From G963666705 sp963666705 (lineage in GTDB: Bacteria > Pseudomonadota > Alphaproteobacteria > CADEGL01), in assembly GCA_963666705.2 (NCBI GenBank), contig CAXXKO010000009.1, positions 186,001-250,000 of the forward strand: a stretch of 64,000 nucleotides of DNA, given 5' to 3'. Positions 36,527 through 46,202 of the stretch are shown piece after piece. A model generated the notes under the pieces. It was not told where the DNA came from and ran no database searches. It worked only from the letters and a program-made list of their open reading frames with translations. Position 1 is the first letter of the stretch. Each line of letters opens with the position of its first letter. The position numbers were made by a program, and so were the translations under genes.

Positions 36527-36991
36527 ATGGAATACTACGCCTTCGTGCACCGCGACCGGGATGACGGCCCCTGGGGCGCCGTTTTCCCCGATCTGCCGGG
36601 CTGCACCGCCGTCGCCGACACCCTCGACGAGTTGCGCGCCACCGCCGCCGAAGCCCTGGCGCTCCACGCCGAGAGCCTGCGCGAGGACGGCCTTCCGGCG
36701 CCGACGCCCCAACCCCTCGAGGCCGTGTGGCGCACCGAGGACGCCAAGGGCGCCATCCTCGCCCTCCCGGTCCTCCTCAAGGCTCCCCCCGGCCGCGTCG
36801 TGCGCGTCAACATCACCATCGACGAGAGCCTCTTGGCCGAGATCGACCGCGCCGCCGGCGGCTACGGGCGCTCGGGCTTCCTAGCCCGCGGCGCCCGCGT
36901 CCTCCTGGCCGCCCGGGTGGCCGCCCGCGACACGCCCGGCGCCGGACGAAAAGGCCACCGCGCCCTCGACCTTGGCCCGGAGGGTGAATGA
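36527..36991 (+). CDS. hicB: HicB-type antitoxin
   Basis: This 154-residue antitoxin has an N-terminal partially degraded RNase H-like domain (WGAVFPDLPGCTAVADTLDE, AAEALALHAESLREDG). A C-terminal ribbon-helix-helix DNA-binding domain follows (RVVRVNITIDESLLAEIDRA). The ATG at 36527 is preceded by GGGAAGGGAGAG. It neutralises HicA and probably represses the operon through the upstream dyads. The protein ends with a short basic tail not seen in shorter HicB forms. Confidence 0.9.
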   Translation: MEYYAFVHRDRDDGPWGAVFPDLPGCTAVADTLDELRATAAEALALHAESLREDGLPAPTPQPLEAVWRTEDAKGAILALPVLLKAPPGRVVRVNITIDESLLAEIDRAAGGYGRSGFLARGARVLLAARVAARDTPGAGRKGHRALDLGPEGE

Positions 36992-37036
36992 GGTCACGGC
37001 TACGCGCCAGAGGCCAGCGTCGTCATTCCGAGATAA

Positions 37037-37198
37037 GTATACTGGCACCGACTTCCCAAGGACGGCCGCGTGGTGTTCAACATCGCGGGCAACAAGTACC
37101 GCATCGTGGCATGGATCAACTATCCGTATCGCGTCGTCTACATCCGGTTCGTCGGCACGCGCCGGCGGTACCACGGGATCGACGCGCGGACGATTTGA
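37037..37198 (+). pseudogene. higB-type toxin fragment, N-terminus missing
   Basis: The reading frame encodes the C-terminal half of a HigB-like RNase toxin: GRVVFNIAGNKYRIVAWINY followed by VVYIRFVGTRRRYHGIDA. A TAA lies just upstream at 37034-37036. The first forty or so residues of the family are absent in all frames. The fragment ends 11 bp before the intact antitoxin gene, the normal higB-higA spacing, so this was once a functional pair. The fragment is unlikely to be translated or toxic. Confidence 0.8.
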
Positions 37199-37209
37199 GG
37201 GGTGGAGCG

Positions 37210-37581
37210 ATGGATATCACGCCGATCAGGACCAAGCGCGACCACGCGCGTGCCCTAAAAGAGATCGAGGGGCTCATGGGTGCTAAGCGCGGAACGCCGG
37301 GCGGCGACCGGCTGGACGTGCTGGTCACCCTGGTCGAAGCCTGGGAGGCGCGGCAAGACCCGCTCGACCTGCCCGATCCCGTCGCGGCGATCAAGTACCA
37401 CATGGAGCACAAGGGCCTGGAGCCGCGCGACCTCGTCCCCTATATCGGGAGTCGGAACCGCGTCTATGAAGTCCTCAACCGCAAGCGACCGCTCACGCTG
37501 CGGATGGTCTGGCGGCTGCACGAGGGCCTTGGCATCCCCGCCGAGTCCTTGATCAAGCCACCCGAGGAACACGCCGCCTGA
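37210..37581 (+). CDS. higA: HigA-type antitoxin (orphaned)
   Basis: This 123-residue protein is of the HigA/XRE type. The N-terminal part (MDITPIRTKRDHARALKEIE) is typical of antitoxins that follow HigB-like toxins. The C-terminal HTH includes GLEPRDLVPYIGSRNRVYEV and LNRKRPLTLRMVWRLHEGLG. The ATG at 37210 has GGTGGAG upstream. Its toxin partner is truncated, so the antitoxin may persist as a regulator or as protection against related toxins. Confidence 0.88.
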   Translation: MDITPIRTKRDHARALKEIEGLMGAKRGTPGGDRLDVLVTLVEAWEARQDPLDLPDPVAAIKYHMEHKGLEPRDLVPYIGSRNRVYEVLNRKRPLTLRMVWRLHEGLGIPAESLIKPPEEHAA

Positions 37582-37614
37582 TGATGCAATCGGCGGCGAG
37601 CCGAGCGCGGCGCC

Positions 37615-38115
37615 TCAGCCGCCGCCGTCAGCCTCCCCTTCGCCCGCCGGCTCGACCCGGCGGACCTTGAGGGTGGCGCTCTCGTGGCCGGTGACCACGA
37701 CGGTCTCGCCCGCGGAAATCGTCGAGCCATCCTCGCTCATGGCGTTCCAGCTCGTGTCGTCGAGGCGAATGCGCCCGCGGCCCTCGGCCAGGTCCTGGTC
37801 GAGCCGCACCCGCCGGCCGACATAGCTCAGGCCGCGCACGTTGAGGAGCGGCTGGTCGGTCTCGGTGGGGTGCTTGCGCAGCCACAGCTGCCAGCCGACG
37901 CTGGTGGCGACGGCGAGGACGGCGAAGGCGAGCACCTGGAAGCGCCAGTCGAGGTCCGGGAAGGCCAGCAGGATGGCGCCGACGGCCATGGCCGAGAGGC
38001 CCGGCCACAGCAGGAAGGTGGAGGGCACGAGCACCTCGATGGCGACCAGCAGCACCGCGAGCGCCCACCAGTGCCAGTAGGTGATGTCCCACAGCCAGGC
38101 GACGAACTCGTCCAT
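37615..38115 (-). CDS. NfeD-family membrane protein
   Basis: This 166-residue protein has an N-terminal membrane region (WHWWALAVLLVAIEVL, then the hydrophobic hairpin WPGLSAMAVGAILLAF and VLAFAVLAVATSVGW). A C-terminal OB-fold NfeD domain follows (YVGRRVRLDQDLAEGRGRIR, ISAGETVVVTGHES). NfeD proteins pair with SPFH (stomatin-like) proteins, and two SPFH genes lie directly upstream on the same strand. The short form lacks the ClpP-like protease domain. It probably modulates the neighbouring SPFH assemblies in membrane quality control. Confidence 0.9.
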   Translation of the reverse strand: MDEFVAWLWDITYWHWWALAVLLVAIEVLVPSTFLLWPGLSAMAVGAILLAFPDLDWRFQVLAFAVLAVATSVGWQLWLRKHPTETDQPLLNVRGLSYVGRRVRLDQDLAEGRGRIRLDDTSWNAMSEDGSTISAGETVVVTGHESATLKVRRVEPAGEGEADGGG

Positions 38116-38169
38116 GCGCTCCCTTCCGCTCTTCTCGATGCCTGTCGCCCAGCCTAATGCATATTCGCC

Positions 38170-39894
38170 TCAAGTGGAATCGGCGCTCGTCCCCCTTGCG
38201 ATCCCCGCCACCCTGGCCAGCTCGGCGATGCCGGCGATGCTGCCGATCACCCCCGCCGCCTCGACCGGCATCATCAGCACCTTCTGGTTGGGCGCCGCGG
38301 CCAGGGCCTCGAGGGCGCCGATGTAGCGCTGGGCCAAGAAATAGTTGATCGCCTGGACGTCGCCCTTGGCGATGGCCTCGGACACCGACGTGGTCGCCCG
38401 GCCCTCGGCCTCGGCCTCGCGCTCGCGCGCTTCGGCGTCCCGGAAGGCGGCCTCGCGCCGGCCCTCGGCCTCCAGGATGGCCGACTGCTTGCCGCCCTCG
38501 GCGCGCAGGATGGTGGCCTGCTTCTCGCCCTCGGCCGTCAGGATCTCGGCCCGCTTCCCGCGCTCCGCCTTCATCTGCCGCGCCATGGCCTCGACCAGGT
38601 CCGGCGACGGCGAGAGGTCCTTGATCTCGATCCGCGTCACCTTGACGCCCCACGGGTCGGTCGCCGCGTCGACCACGCGCAGGAGGCGGTCGTTGATCTC
38701 GTCGCGCTGCGAGAGGACGCTGTCGAGCGGCAGCGAGCCGATCACCGCCCGGATGTTGGTCATGCACAAGTTGGTCATGGCGCGCTCGAGGTCCCGCACC
38801 TCGTAGGCCGCCTTGGGCGCGTCCACCACCTGGTAGAACACCACGCCATCGCACCGGACGGTGGCATTGTCGGCCGTGATGACGTGCTGGGCCGGGATGT
38901 CGAGCACCGTCTCGCGCAGGGAGACCCGGGCGCCGACGCGGTCGACCATGGGCACGATGAGGTTGAGGCCCGGGCCCAGGATCCGCGTGTAGCGGCCGAA
39001 GCGCTCGACCGTCCACTGGCTCGCCTGGGGCACCGTCTTGACTCCATAGAGGATCAGGATCAGCGCCAGCAGCAGCACGCCGGCGACGAACACCAGATAG
39101 GCGCTCGGCAGGTAGGCTTCGACGTCGATCGAAAGGTCGAGGTCCCAGGGGAGCCCGACCTCGGCCTCGGCGGGTGCGGTCTCCGGTGCCTCGGCCTCGA
39201 CGGGCGCGGTCTCCGGTGCCTCGGCCTCGTCGGCCGCCACCTCCGGTGCCTCGCCCAGCAGGAGCGCGATCGCCTCCTCATGCCCGCCGCCGATCGCGAG
39301 GTCGAGCGCGGTGAGGCCCTCGGCGTCCTTGGCACCCTTGGGCGCACCGCTCTCGAGCAGGAGGCGGATCACGTCCCCGGCCCCGCGCCTGGTCGCCGCG
39401 TGGAGGGGGGTCGCGCGCCTGTCGTCTCGCGCGCGCACGTCGGCGCCGGCCGCGATCAGCAAACCGGCCACCTCCGCCCGCCCCTTGCCCGCCGCGATGT
39501 AGAGGGGCGTGGCGCCCACGATGTCGCGCGCGTCGACGGCGGCGCCCTGGGAGAGGAGCAGCGCCACCACCTCCGCGTGCCCCTTGCCGGCGGCGGCGTG
39601 GAGAGGCGTGCGGCCGCTCCGGTCGCTCGCGTCGAGGGCGGCGCCGCTCGCCAGCAGCAGCGCAACCGCATCGCTCTGGCCGGCGAAGGCCGCGGCGAAG
39701 AGCGGCGTCCGCCCGTTCCGATCGGCAAGATCGAGCACGGCCCCGTCCGCCTCGATGAGGCGCACGATCTCCGCTATCTCGCCGCGCCTGGCGGCATCGT
39801 GGATCTCGGCACCCGCGGCCGGCGCGCCCCAGGCGAGGAGGCCGAGCAGGAGCGCGAGGCCCGTGGCCCACGCGCGCGGCAGCGTCCCTACCAT
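38170..39894 (-). CDS. ankyrin-repeat / SPFH fusion protein
   Basis: This unusual 574-residue fusion has a signal peptide-like N-terminus (residues 1-29, ending APAAGAE) and about six ankyrin repeats (30-215; for example GRTPLHAAAGKGHAEVVALL). Next comes an acidic linker with a tandem ten-residue AEAPETAP unit (223-242) and a membrane span (264-284). The remainder is a complete stomatin/QmcA SPFH domain with the coiled-coil AEGEKQATILRAEG region. By analogy with N-out/C-in QmcA, the ankyrin part would be periplasmic and the SPFH part cytoplasmic. The SPFH half is almost identical to the next gene, so it arose by tandem duplication plus fusion. nfeD follows. Confidence 0.9.
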   Translation of the reverse strand: MVGTLPRAWATGLALLLGLLAWGAPAAGAEIHDAARRGEIAEIVRLIEADGAVLDLADRNGRTPLFAAAFAGQSDAVALLLASGAALDASDRSGRTPLHAAAGKGHAEVVALLLSQGAAVDARDIVGATPLYIAAGKGRAEVAGLLIAAGADVRARDDRRATPLHAATRRGAGDVIRLLLESGAPKGAKDAEGLTALDLAIGGGHEEAIALLLGEAPEVAADEAEAPETAPVEAEAPETAPAEAEVGLPWDLDLSIDVEAYLPSAYLVFVAGVLLLALILILYGVKTVPQASQWTVERFGRYTRILGPGLNLIVPMVDRVGARVSLRETVLDIPAQHVITADNATVRCDGVVFYQVVDAPKAAYEVRDLERAMTNLCMTNIRAVIGSLPLDSVLSQRDEINDRLLRVVDAATDPWGVKVTRIEIKDLSPSPDLVEAMARQMKAERGKRAEILTAEGEKQATILRAEGGKQSAILEAEGRREAAFRDAEAREREAEAEGRATTSVSEAIAKGDVQAINYFLAQRYIGALEALAAAPNQKVLMMPVEAAGVIGSIAGIAELARVAGIARGTSADST

Positions 39895-39927
39895 GCCCTT
39901 ATCGGCCAGCCGATTGCCCCCGCGCCC

Positions 39928-40872
39928 TTACGAGCCCGAGCCCCGGCCGAGCCCCGCTTCCTTGGCCAGCTCGGCGATACCGGCGATGCTGCCGATCACC
40001 CCCGCCGCCTCCACCGGCATCATCAGCACCTTCTGGTTGGGCGCCGAGGCCAGAGCCTCGAGCGCGCCGATATAGCGCTGGGCCACGAAATAGTTGATCG
40101 CCTGGACGTCGCCCTTGGCGATGGCCTCGGAGACGGACGTGGTCGCCCGGCCCTCGGCCTCGGCCTCGCGCTCGCGCGCTTCGGCGTCGCGGAAGGCGGC
40201 CTCGCGCCGGCCCTCGGCTTCGAGGATAGCCGACTGCTTGCGGCCCTCGGCGCGCAGGATGGCGGCCTGCTTCTCGCCCTCGGCCGTCAGGATCTCGGCC
40301 CGCTTCTCGCGCTCCGCCTTCATCTGCCGCGCCATGGCCTCGACCAGGTCCGGCGACGGCGAGAGGTCCTTGATCTCGATCCGCGTCACCTTGACGCCCC
40401 ACGAGTTGGTCGCCGCGTCGACCACGCGCAGGAGGCGGTCGTTGATCTCGTCGCGCTGCGAGAGGACGCTGTCGAGCGCCAGCGAGCCGATCACCGTGCG
40501 GATGTTCGTCATGCACAAGTTGGTCATGGCCCGCTCGAGGTTCTGCACCTCGTAGGCCGCCTTGGGCGCGTCCACGACCTGGAAGAACACCACCCCGTCA
40601 CAGGCCACCGTGGCGTTGTCGAAGGTGATGACGTCCTGGGCCGGGATGTCGAGCACCGTCTCGCGCAGGGAGATCTTGGACCCGACGCGGTCGATGATGG
40701 GCACGATGAGGTTGAGGCCCGGCATCAAGGTCCGGGTGTAGCGGCCGAAGCGCTCGACCGTCCACTGGGTCGACTGGGGCACGGTCTTGACCCCGGCGAA
40801 GATCAGGATCAGCGCCAGGAGGACGATGGCGATGACGAGAATCAGGAATCCACTCGGCTCGTAGGCTCCCAT
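39928..40872 (-). CDS. SPFH (stomatin/QmcA-type) membrane protein
   Basis: This 314-residue protein has an N-terminal membrane span (FLILVIAIVLLALILIFAGV), the SPFH domain (QSTQWTVERFGRYTRTLMPG, LRETVLDIPAQDVITFDN) and a long coiled coil rich in Ala/Glu. These scaffold proteins form large membrane rings and influence FtsH-type proteases. The start at 40872 (MGAYEPSGFLIL) was chosen because it precedes the membrane span; the open frame continues upstream only as antisense to recQ. It lies 33 bp before the ankyrin-SPFH fusion and probably begins the three-gene operon with nfeD. Confidence 0.92.
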   Translation of the reverse strand: MGAYEPSGFLILVIAIVLLALILIFAGVKTVPQSTQWTVERFGRYTRTLMPGLNLIVPIIDRVGSKISLRETVLDIPAQDVITFDNATVACDGVVFFQVVDAPKAAYEVQNLERAMTNLCMTNIRTVIGSLALDSVLSQRDEINDRLLRVVDAATNSWGVKVTRIEIKDLSPSPDLVEAMARQMKAEREKRAEILTAEGEKQAAILRAEGRKQSAILEAEGRREAAFRDAEAREREAEAEGRATTSVSEAIAKGDVQAINYFVAQRYIGALEALASAPNQKVLMMPVEAAGVIGSIAGIAELAKEAGLGRGSGS

Positions 40873-40971
40873 GGTCCGGTTCCTTTCATGAGGCGGGTGC
40901 TTGGCGGGTACGCGCCATATGGACAGCACACTAGCATTCCCGCGCCGGTCGCGGGGGTTGTATAAAGAGCG

Positions 40972-42780
<1,809 letters not shown>

Positions 42781-42826
42781 AGCGCTATCGGCCATGCCGG
42801 CGCCGGCTGGCGCCGATCGCGCCTAG

Positions 42827-43088
42827 TACCTACTTTCATAATTCCGTGTGCCATACGACGGCGCCCCGAGGTTCCCGGCTAGGAGCGCGGCGCGCCGTGA
42901 TGCCGGGGCATCACAAGCGGCGCGCGACGACGTCCGGGGGCCTCGGGGCGCCGCCCACCGGGTCGCTTTTCCCGCCCCCTCGGGGTGTCGGGGATGCTTG
43001 ACGATGCCCCGGCATCGCCGACGCACCCCCTCCTACCGAGGAGACGGGAAAAGCGATCGTATGGCACACGGAATTATGAAAGTGGGTA
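42827..43088. mobile_element. palindromic CTAG-flanked element (type A, copy 2)
   Basis: This 262-bp element lies between CTAG at 42823-42826 and CTAG at 43089-43092. It has the same terminal inverted repeats (one mismatch near the left end, TACCTACT for TACCCACT) and the same two hairpin arms as copy 1, in the opposite orientation. The right CTAG contains the TAG stop of the DksA/TraR-like gene on the minus strand. It separates recQ from that gene tail to tail and could also act as a transcription barrier. No protein is encoded. Confidence 0.92.
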
Positions 43089-43451
43089 CTAGCCCTTGCG
43101 CTCGCCCTCGCGGGCACAGTCGATGCACACGGCGACCGTGGCGTCGAGCGCCAGGCGGCGGGCGCCGATCTCTTCGCCGCAGCGCAGGCACGCGCCGTAT
43201 TCGCCGGCCTCGATGCGCGCGAACGCCGCCGCGATGCGGCCGAGCTCCACCACCCGCCGGCGGTCGGTCTCGATCGACATGGCCTGGACCTGCAAGGCGT
43301 CCATGCGCGAGAGCCGGCCCAGCCGGGCCTGGTCGAGCTCGACCGGCCGCCGCGCCTCGCGGCCCGCTTCCGTCAGGCGCTCGAGCTCCGCGCGCCGCTG
43401 GGCGAGCCGTTGCTGCGCCGCCTCGATCCTCTTCCCGGTCGCTCCGGGCAT
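43089..43451 (-). CDS. DksA/TraR-type zinc-finger protein
   Basis: This 120-residue protein has an N-terminal helical region (EAAQQRLAQRRAELERLTEA) and a C-terminal C4 zinc finger (GACLRCGEEIGARRL with CIDCAREGE), the signature of DksA/TraR proteins that bind the RNA polymerase secondary channel. Family segments IAAAFARIEAGEYGACLRCG are clear. The coiled-coil tip of true DksA, with its paired Asp, is not evident, so it is more likely one of the short paralogues. The TAG stop is formed by the CTAG of the palindromic element. The AT-rich stretch 43530-43690 beyond its start contains no gene. Confidence 0.88.
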   Translation of the reverse strand: MPGATGKRIEAAQQRLAQRRAELERLTEAGREARRPVELDQARLGRLSRMDALQVQAMSIETDRRRVVELGRIAAAFARIEAGEYGACLRCGEEIGARRLALDATVAVCIDCAREGERKG

Positions 43452-43705
43452 GGTGGCTGTCCTCGTCCGCCACGGGGCCGCGCCCGGCGGCCGCCGGTCG
43501 ATCGTGGGCCAGTATGGCGCCCCGCCTGGCGGTTACAACAACTTATTTGATGGATGCTGGGAATTTAAGAGAAAAGTTGAATTATATTTTACTAAAATTG
43601 TAACTATTCAAGTATCAACAATTTTAGTAAATTATTTTACAGTTGAATGAGGATTTTATCTCTATATTTGACTTCAGAATTAACACATTAGTAATAAACA
43701 GAGGT

Positions 43706-45018
43706 CACTGCTGTCCTGTTAACTGAGCGGTGCTGGCTTTGAGAGCCAGGATTTCTGCGGGGTTTGAAGCGAAAATGCATGGTGTCGATTTGAATTGGAT
43801 GGAGCACTTTTCGGAGTTTCTCCGAGGAGATGCTCATGAACACCGGCAAGACCCTGTTCGCTCAGCTCATGGACTTCCTGCCATGGACTACTTTCACGCG
43901 GATCGTCGACCGGTATGGCGGCGATCACCGGGTCCGGACGCTTTCCTGCGCCGAGCAATACCGGTCCATGGCCTTCGCCCAGCTGACCTACCGGGAAAGC
44001 CTGCGCGACATCGAGACCTGCCTCTCGGTCCACGCATCGAAACTCTATCACATGGGCTTCCGCCAGCCGGTCCGGCGCTCGACGCTGGCCGATGCCAACG
44101 AAAGGCGCGACTGGCGTATCCATGCGGCGTTGGCCCAGCGGCTCATCACCCAGGCGAGGACGCTGTACGTCGACGAAGAACTGGGGTTGGACCTGACCAA
44201 TACCGTCTACGCCCTGGACTCGACGACCATCGCTCTGTGCCTGTCGGTCTTTCCGTGGGCGCACTTCCGCACCACCAAGGCGGCGGTGAAGATGCACACG
44301 CTGCTCGACCTGCGGGGCAACATTCCGAGTTTTATCCACATCTCGGATGGCAAGCTGCACGACGTTCATGCCCTCGATATGCTCTTGCCGGAAGCCGGAG
44401 CCATCTACGTCGTGGATCGTGGCTACGTCGACTTTGCCCGCCTTTATGTGTTGCACCAAGCCGGGGCCTTCTTCGTCACGCGTGCCAAGTCGAACATCGA
44501 TGCTCATCGCGTCTATTCGGCGCCGACGGATCGCTCGACCGGCATCATTTGCGACCAGACCATCTCCCTGGACGGCTTCTACACCCGTCAGGATTACCCC
44601 GAACTTCTGCGGCGCATCCGCTTCAAGGACCCCGAGTCCGGCAAGACGCTGGTCTTCATCACCAACAACTTCTCGCTTCCGGCCGCCACCATCTGCGCGC
44701 TCTACAAAAGCCGCTGGCAGGTGGAACTCTTCTTCAAGTGGATCAAGCAGCATCTTCGGATCAAGCAGTTCTACGGCACGTCGGAGAACGCGGTGAAGAC
44801 GCAGATCTGGATTGCCGTCTCGGTCTACGTCCTCGTCGCCATCGTCAAGAAGCGCCTCGACCTGGACGCCTCGCTCTACACTTTGTTACAGATCCTCTCG
44901 GTGACCCTCTTCGAGAAAATGCCCATACATCAAGCACTTGCGGGAGACGAAAACAGATGCAACGCTTCGCAAATAACCAACCAATTGAATTTATTCGATT
45001 TTTAACCGGACACTAGTG
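43706..45018 (+). mobile_element. IS4-family element (9-bp target duplication)
   Basis: This 1313-bp element has imperfect inverted ends CACTGCTGTCCTGTTAA and CACTAGTGTCCGGTTAA (right end reverse-complemented). AACAGAGGT is repeated exactly at 43697-43705 and 45019-45027, a duplication length normal for IS4. It was inserted into a very AT-rich intergenic stretch. An IS1595-type element starts 15 bp after its right end. Confidence 0.92.
43836..45005 (+). CDS. IS4-family transposase
   Basis: This 389-residue transposase has an N-terminal DUF4372-type domain (FAQLMDFLPWTTFTRIVDRY, LSCAEQYRSMAFAQLTYRES). The DDE_Tnp_1 core has the Asp in VYALDSTTIALC, the Asp in IYVVDRGYVDFARLY and the Glu of the YREK-type signature in YKSRWQVELFFKWIKQ. 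The start at 43836 (MNTGKTLFAQL) has GAGGAG about 6 bp upstream; an ATG two codons earlier is possible. It is complete with no disruption. Confidence 0.94.
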   Translation: MNTGKTLFAQLMDFLPWTTFTRIVDRYGGDHRVRTLSCAEQYRSMAFAQLTYRESLRDIETCLSVHASKLYHMGFRQPVRRSTLADANERRDWRIHAALAQRLITQARTLYVDEELGLDLTNTVYALDSTTIALCLSVFPWAHFRTTKAAVKMHTLLDLRGNIPSFIHISDGKLHDVHALDMLLPEAGAIYVVDRGYVDFARLYVLHQAGAFFVTRAKSNIDAHRVYSAPTDRSTGIICDQTISLDGFYTRQDYPELLRRIRFKDPESGKTLVFITNNFSLPAATICALYKSRWQVELFFKWIKQHLRIKQFYGTSENAVKTQIWIAVSVYVLVAIVKKRLDLDASLYTLLQILSVTLFEKMPIHQALAGDENRCNASQITNQLNLFDF

Positions 45019-45033
45019 AACAGAGGTATATTA

Positions 45034-46138
45034 CTTGCCTATCCGGTTAACGCCCATGACCGCTACATGTAGGGTGCCGCCACTCTCCCGAGTAAAGCTC
45101 GGCATAGGTTGGAGCAGAGGTGTCGCCCGCGATGCCGAGCAATGAGCGGAAGGCGTTGAACGGGTAGAACCGCCTGTTGAAGCGGAAGGTGAACTCGTTG
45201 AGGTAGGCTTGTAGGTGCTGGTGGCTAACGCCGTGGTGGATACCGATCAGCCACGTCTTCAGGTTGGCGAAAACCAGATGGATGATCGGCAGGTATTGCT
45301 CGGCAACCTCTGGATCACCACACTCGGCAACAGCGAAGTGCTCATAGCCGCGCTTACCGAGGCCAGCATAGCCGCTCCAATCGTCAGTAACGATCAGCGA
45401 TCCCGGCGCGACGGTGCTCTCGACGAACCCACAGAGCGACTCGGCGCTACGGTCGAGCACGACGGCGAGCCGAACGCGTCCGGCATAGCGTCCGTCTTTC
45501 CGGTTGTCGAGCTTGGTGCCCGGCTTTCGATGACGCACCTCGATGGCACAGGAGACGAGAACCTTGTGGTGAACACCACGGCCTTCCCCACGCGTTCGCC
45601 CGCCAACCCAGGTTTCGTCCACCTCAACATGGTTCTTGGGCTGTCCACCGATCCTGTCTTGGTTGGGCCGCACCATGCCCGAGCGGAGCTTGTGGAGAAT
45701 TTGAAAGGCCGTCTCGTAGCGCGAAAGACCAAGTTGCCGCTGAAACTGCACGGCGGACATGCCGGGCGTCTGACTGGCGACCAGATAAGCGGCCCAGAAC
45801 CAGACGTTCAGCGGAGTGTGGCTACGCTCCATCACTGTTCCCACCGTCAGCCCGGTGTTCTGGCGGCACTTGCGGCAGCGCAGGACGCCAGGGCGGTTTT
45901 CAAAGTGGAACGGCTCTCCCGCCGTGCCGCAGTGCGGGCAGGCAAAGCCGTCTCCCCAGCGGGCTTTCTCCAGGTAGGCGGCGCAGGCCGCATCATCGGG
46001 GAAAAGTCGCTGGAACTCGGGTAGCGAATGCGGGAATGGGAGATCGGCGCGGTCGAGAACATCCATGGCGCGCTCCCCTATATCCGGTTTGCGCCCATTC
46101 TAGCCCTAGTGGGTGTGGGTGTAAACCGGATAGGCAAG
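45034..46138 (-). mobile_element. IS1595-family element, divergent type
   Basis: This element of about 1105 bp has ends CTTGCCTATCCGGTT at both sides (right end reverse-complemented). They share CCTATCCGGTT with the other IS1595 elements in the window, but the transposase is clearly different. The flanking 8-mers, GTATATTA at the left and GTCTATAC at the right, match at only five positions, so no clean target duplication is seen. It lies 15 bp from the IS4 element. Confidence 0.85.
45047..46066 (-). CDS. IS1595-family transposase, divergent type
   Basis: This 339-residue transposase has a zinc ribbon (FACPHCGTAGEPFHF, LRCRKCRQNTGLTVGT) and a helical region (QFQRQLGLSRYETAFQILHK). The DDE-like core has the Asp in NHVEVDETWVGGRTRGE, the Asp in LIVTDDWSGYAGLG and the segment LKTWLIGIHHGVSHQHLQAY. 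The start at 46066 gives MDVLDRADLPFPHSLPEF. It is only distantly similar to the other two IS1595 transposases and appears intact. Confidence 0.93.
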   Translation of the reverse strand: MDVLDRADLPFPHSLPEFQRLFPDDAACAAYLEKARWGDGFACPHCGTAGEPFHFENRPGVLRCRKCRQNTGLTVGTVMERSHTPLNVWFWAAYLVASQTPGMSAVQFQRQLGLSRYETAFQILHKLRSGMVRPNQDRIGGQPKNHVEVDETWVGGRTRGEGRGVHHKVLVSCAIEVRHRKPGTKLDNRKDGRYAGRVRLAVVLDRSAESLCGFVESTVAPGSLIVTDDWSGYAGLGKRGYEHFAVAECGDPEVAEQYLPIIHLVFANLKTWLIGIHHGVSHQHLQAYLNEFTFRFNRRFYPFNAFRSLLGIAGDTSAPTYAELYSGEWRHPTCSGHGR

Positions 46139-46202
46139 GTCTATACTACGGATCGATATCGAGTTTCATTGATGCGACGGTTCGGCACGTGGAGGAAATA
46201 GG

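Noticed and set aside
42827..43117. Short open frames on both strands within the palindromic elements (also at 12037 and 48437)
   Set aside because: They recur on both strands because the elements are palindromic, lack ribosome binding sites and change when the copies differ.
45026..46146. 8-bp target duplication of the divergent IS1595 element
   Set aside because: GTATATTA and GTCTATAC agree at only five of eight positions.
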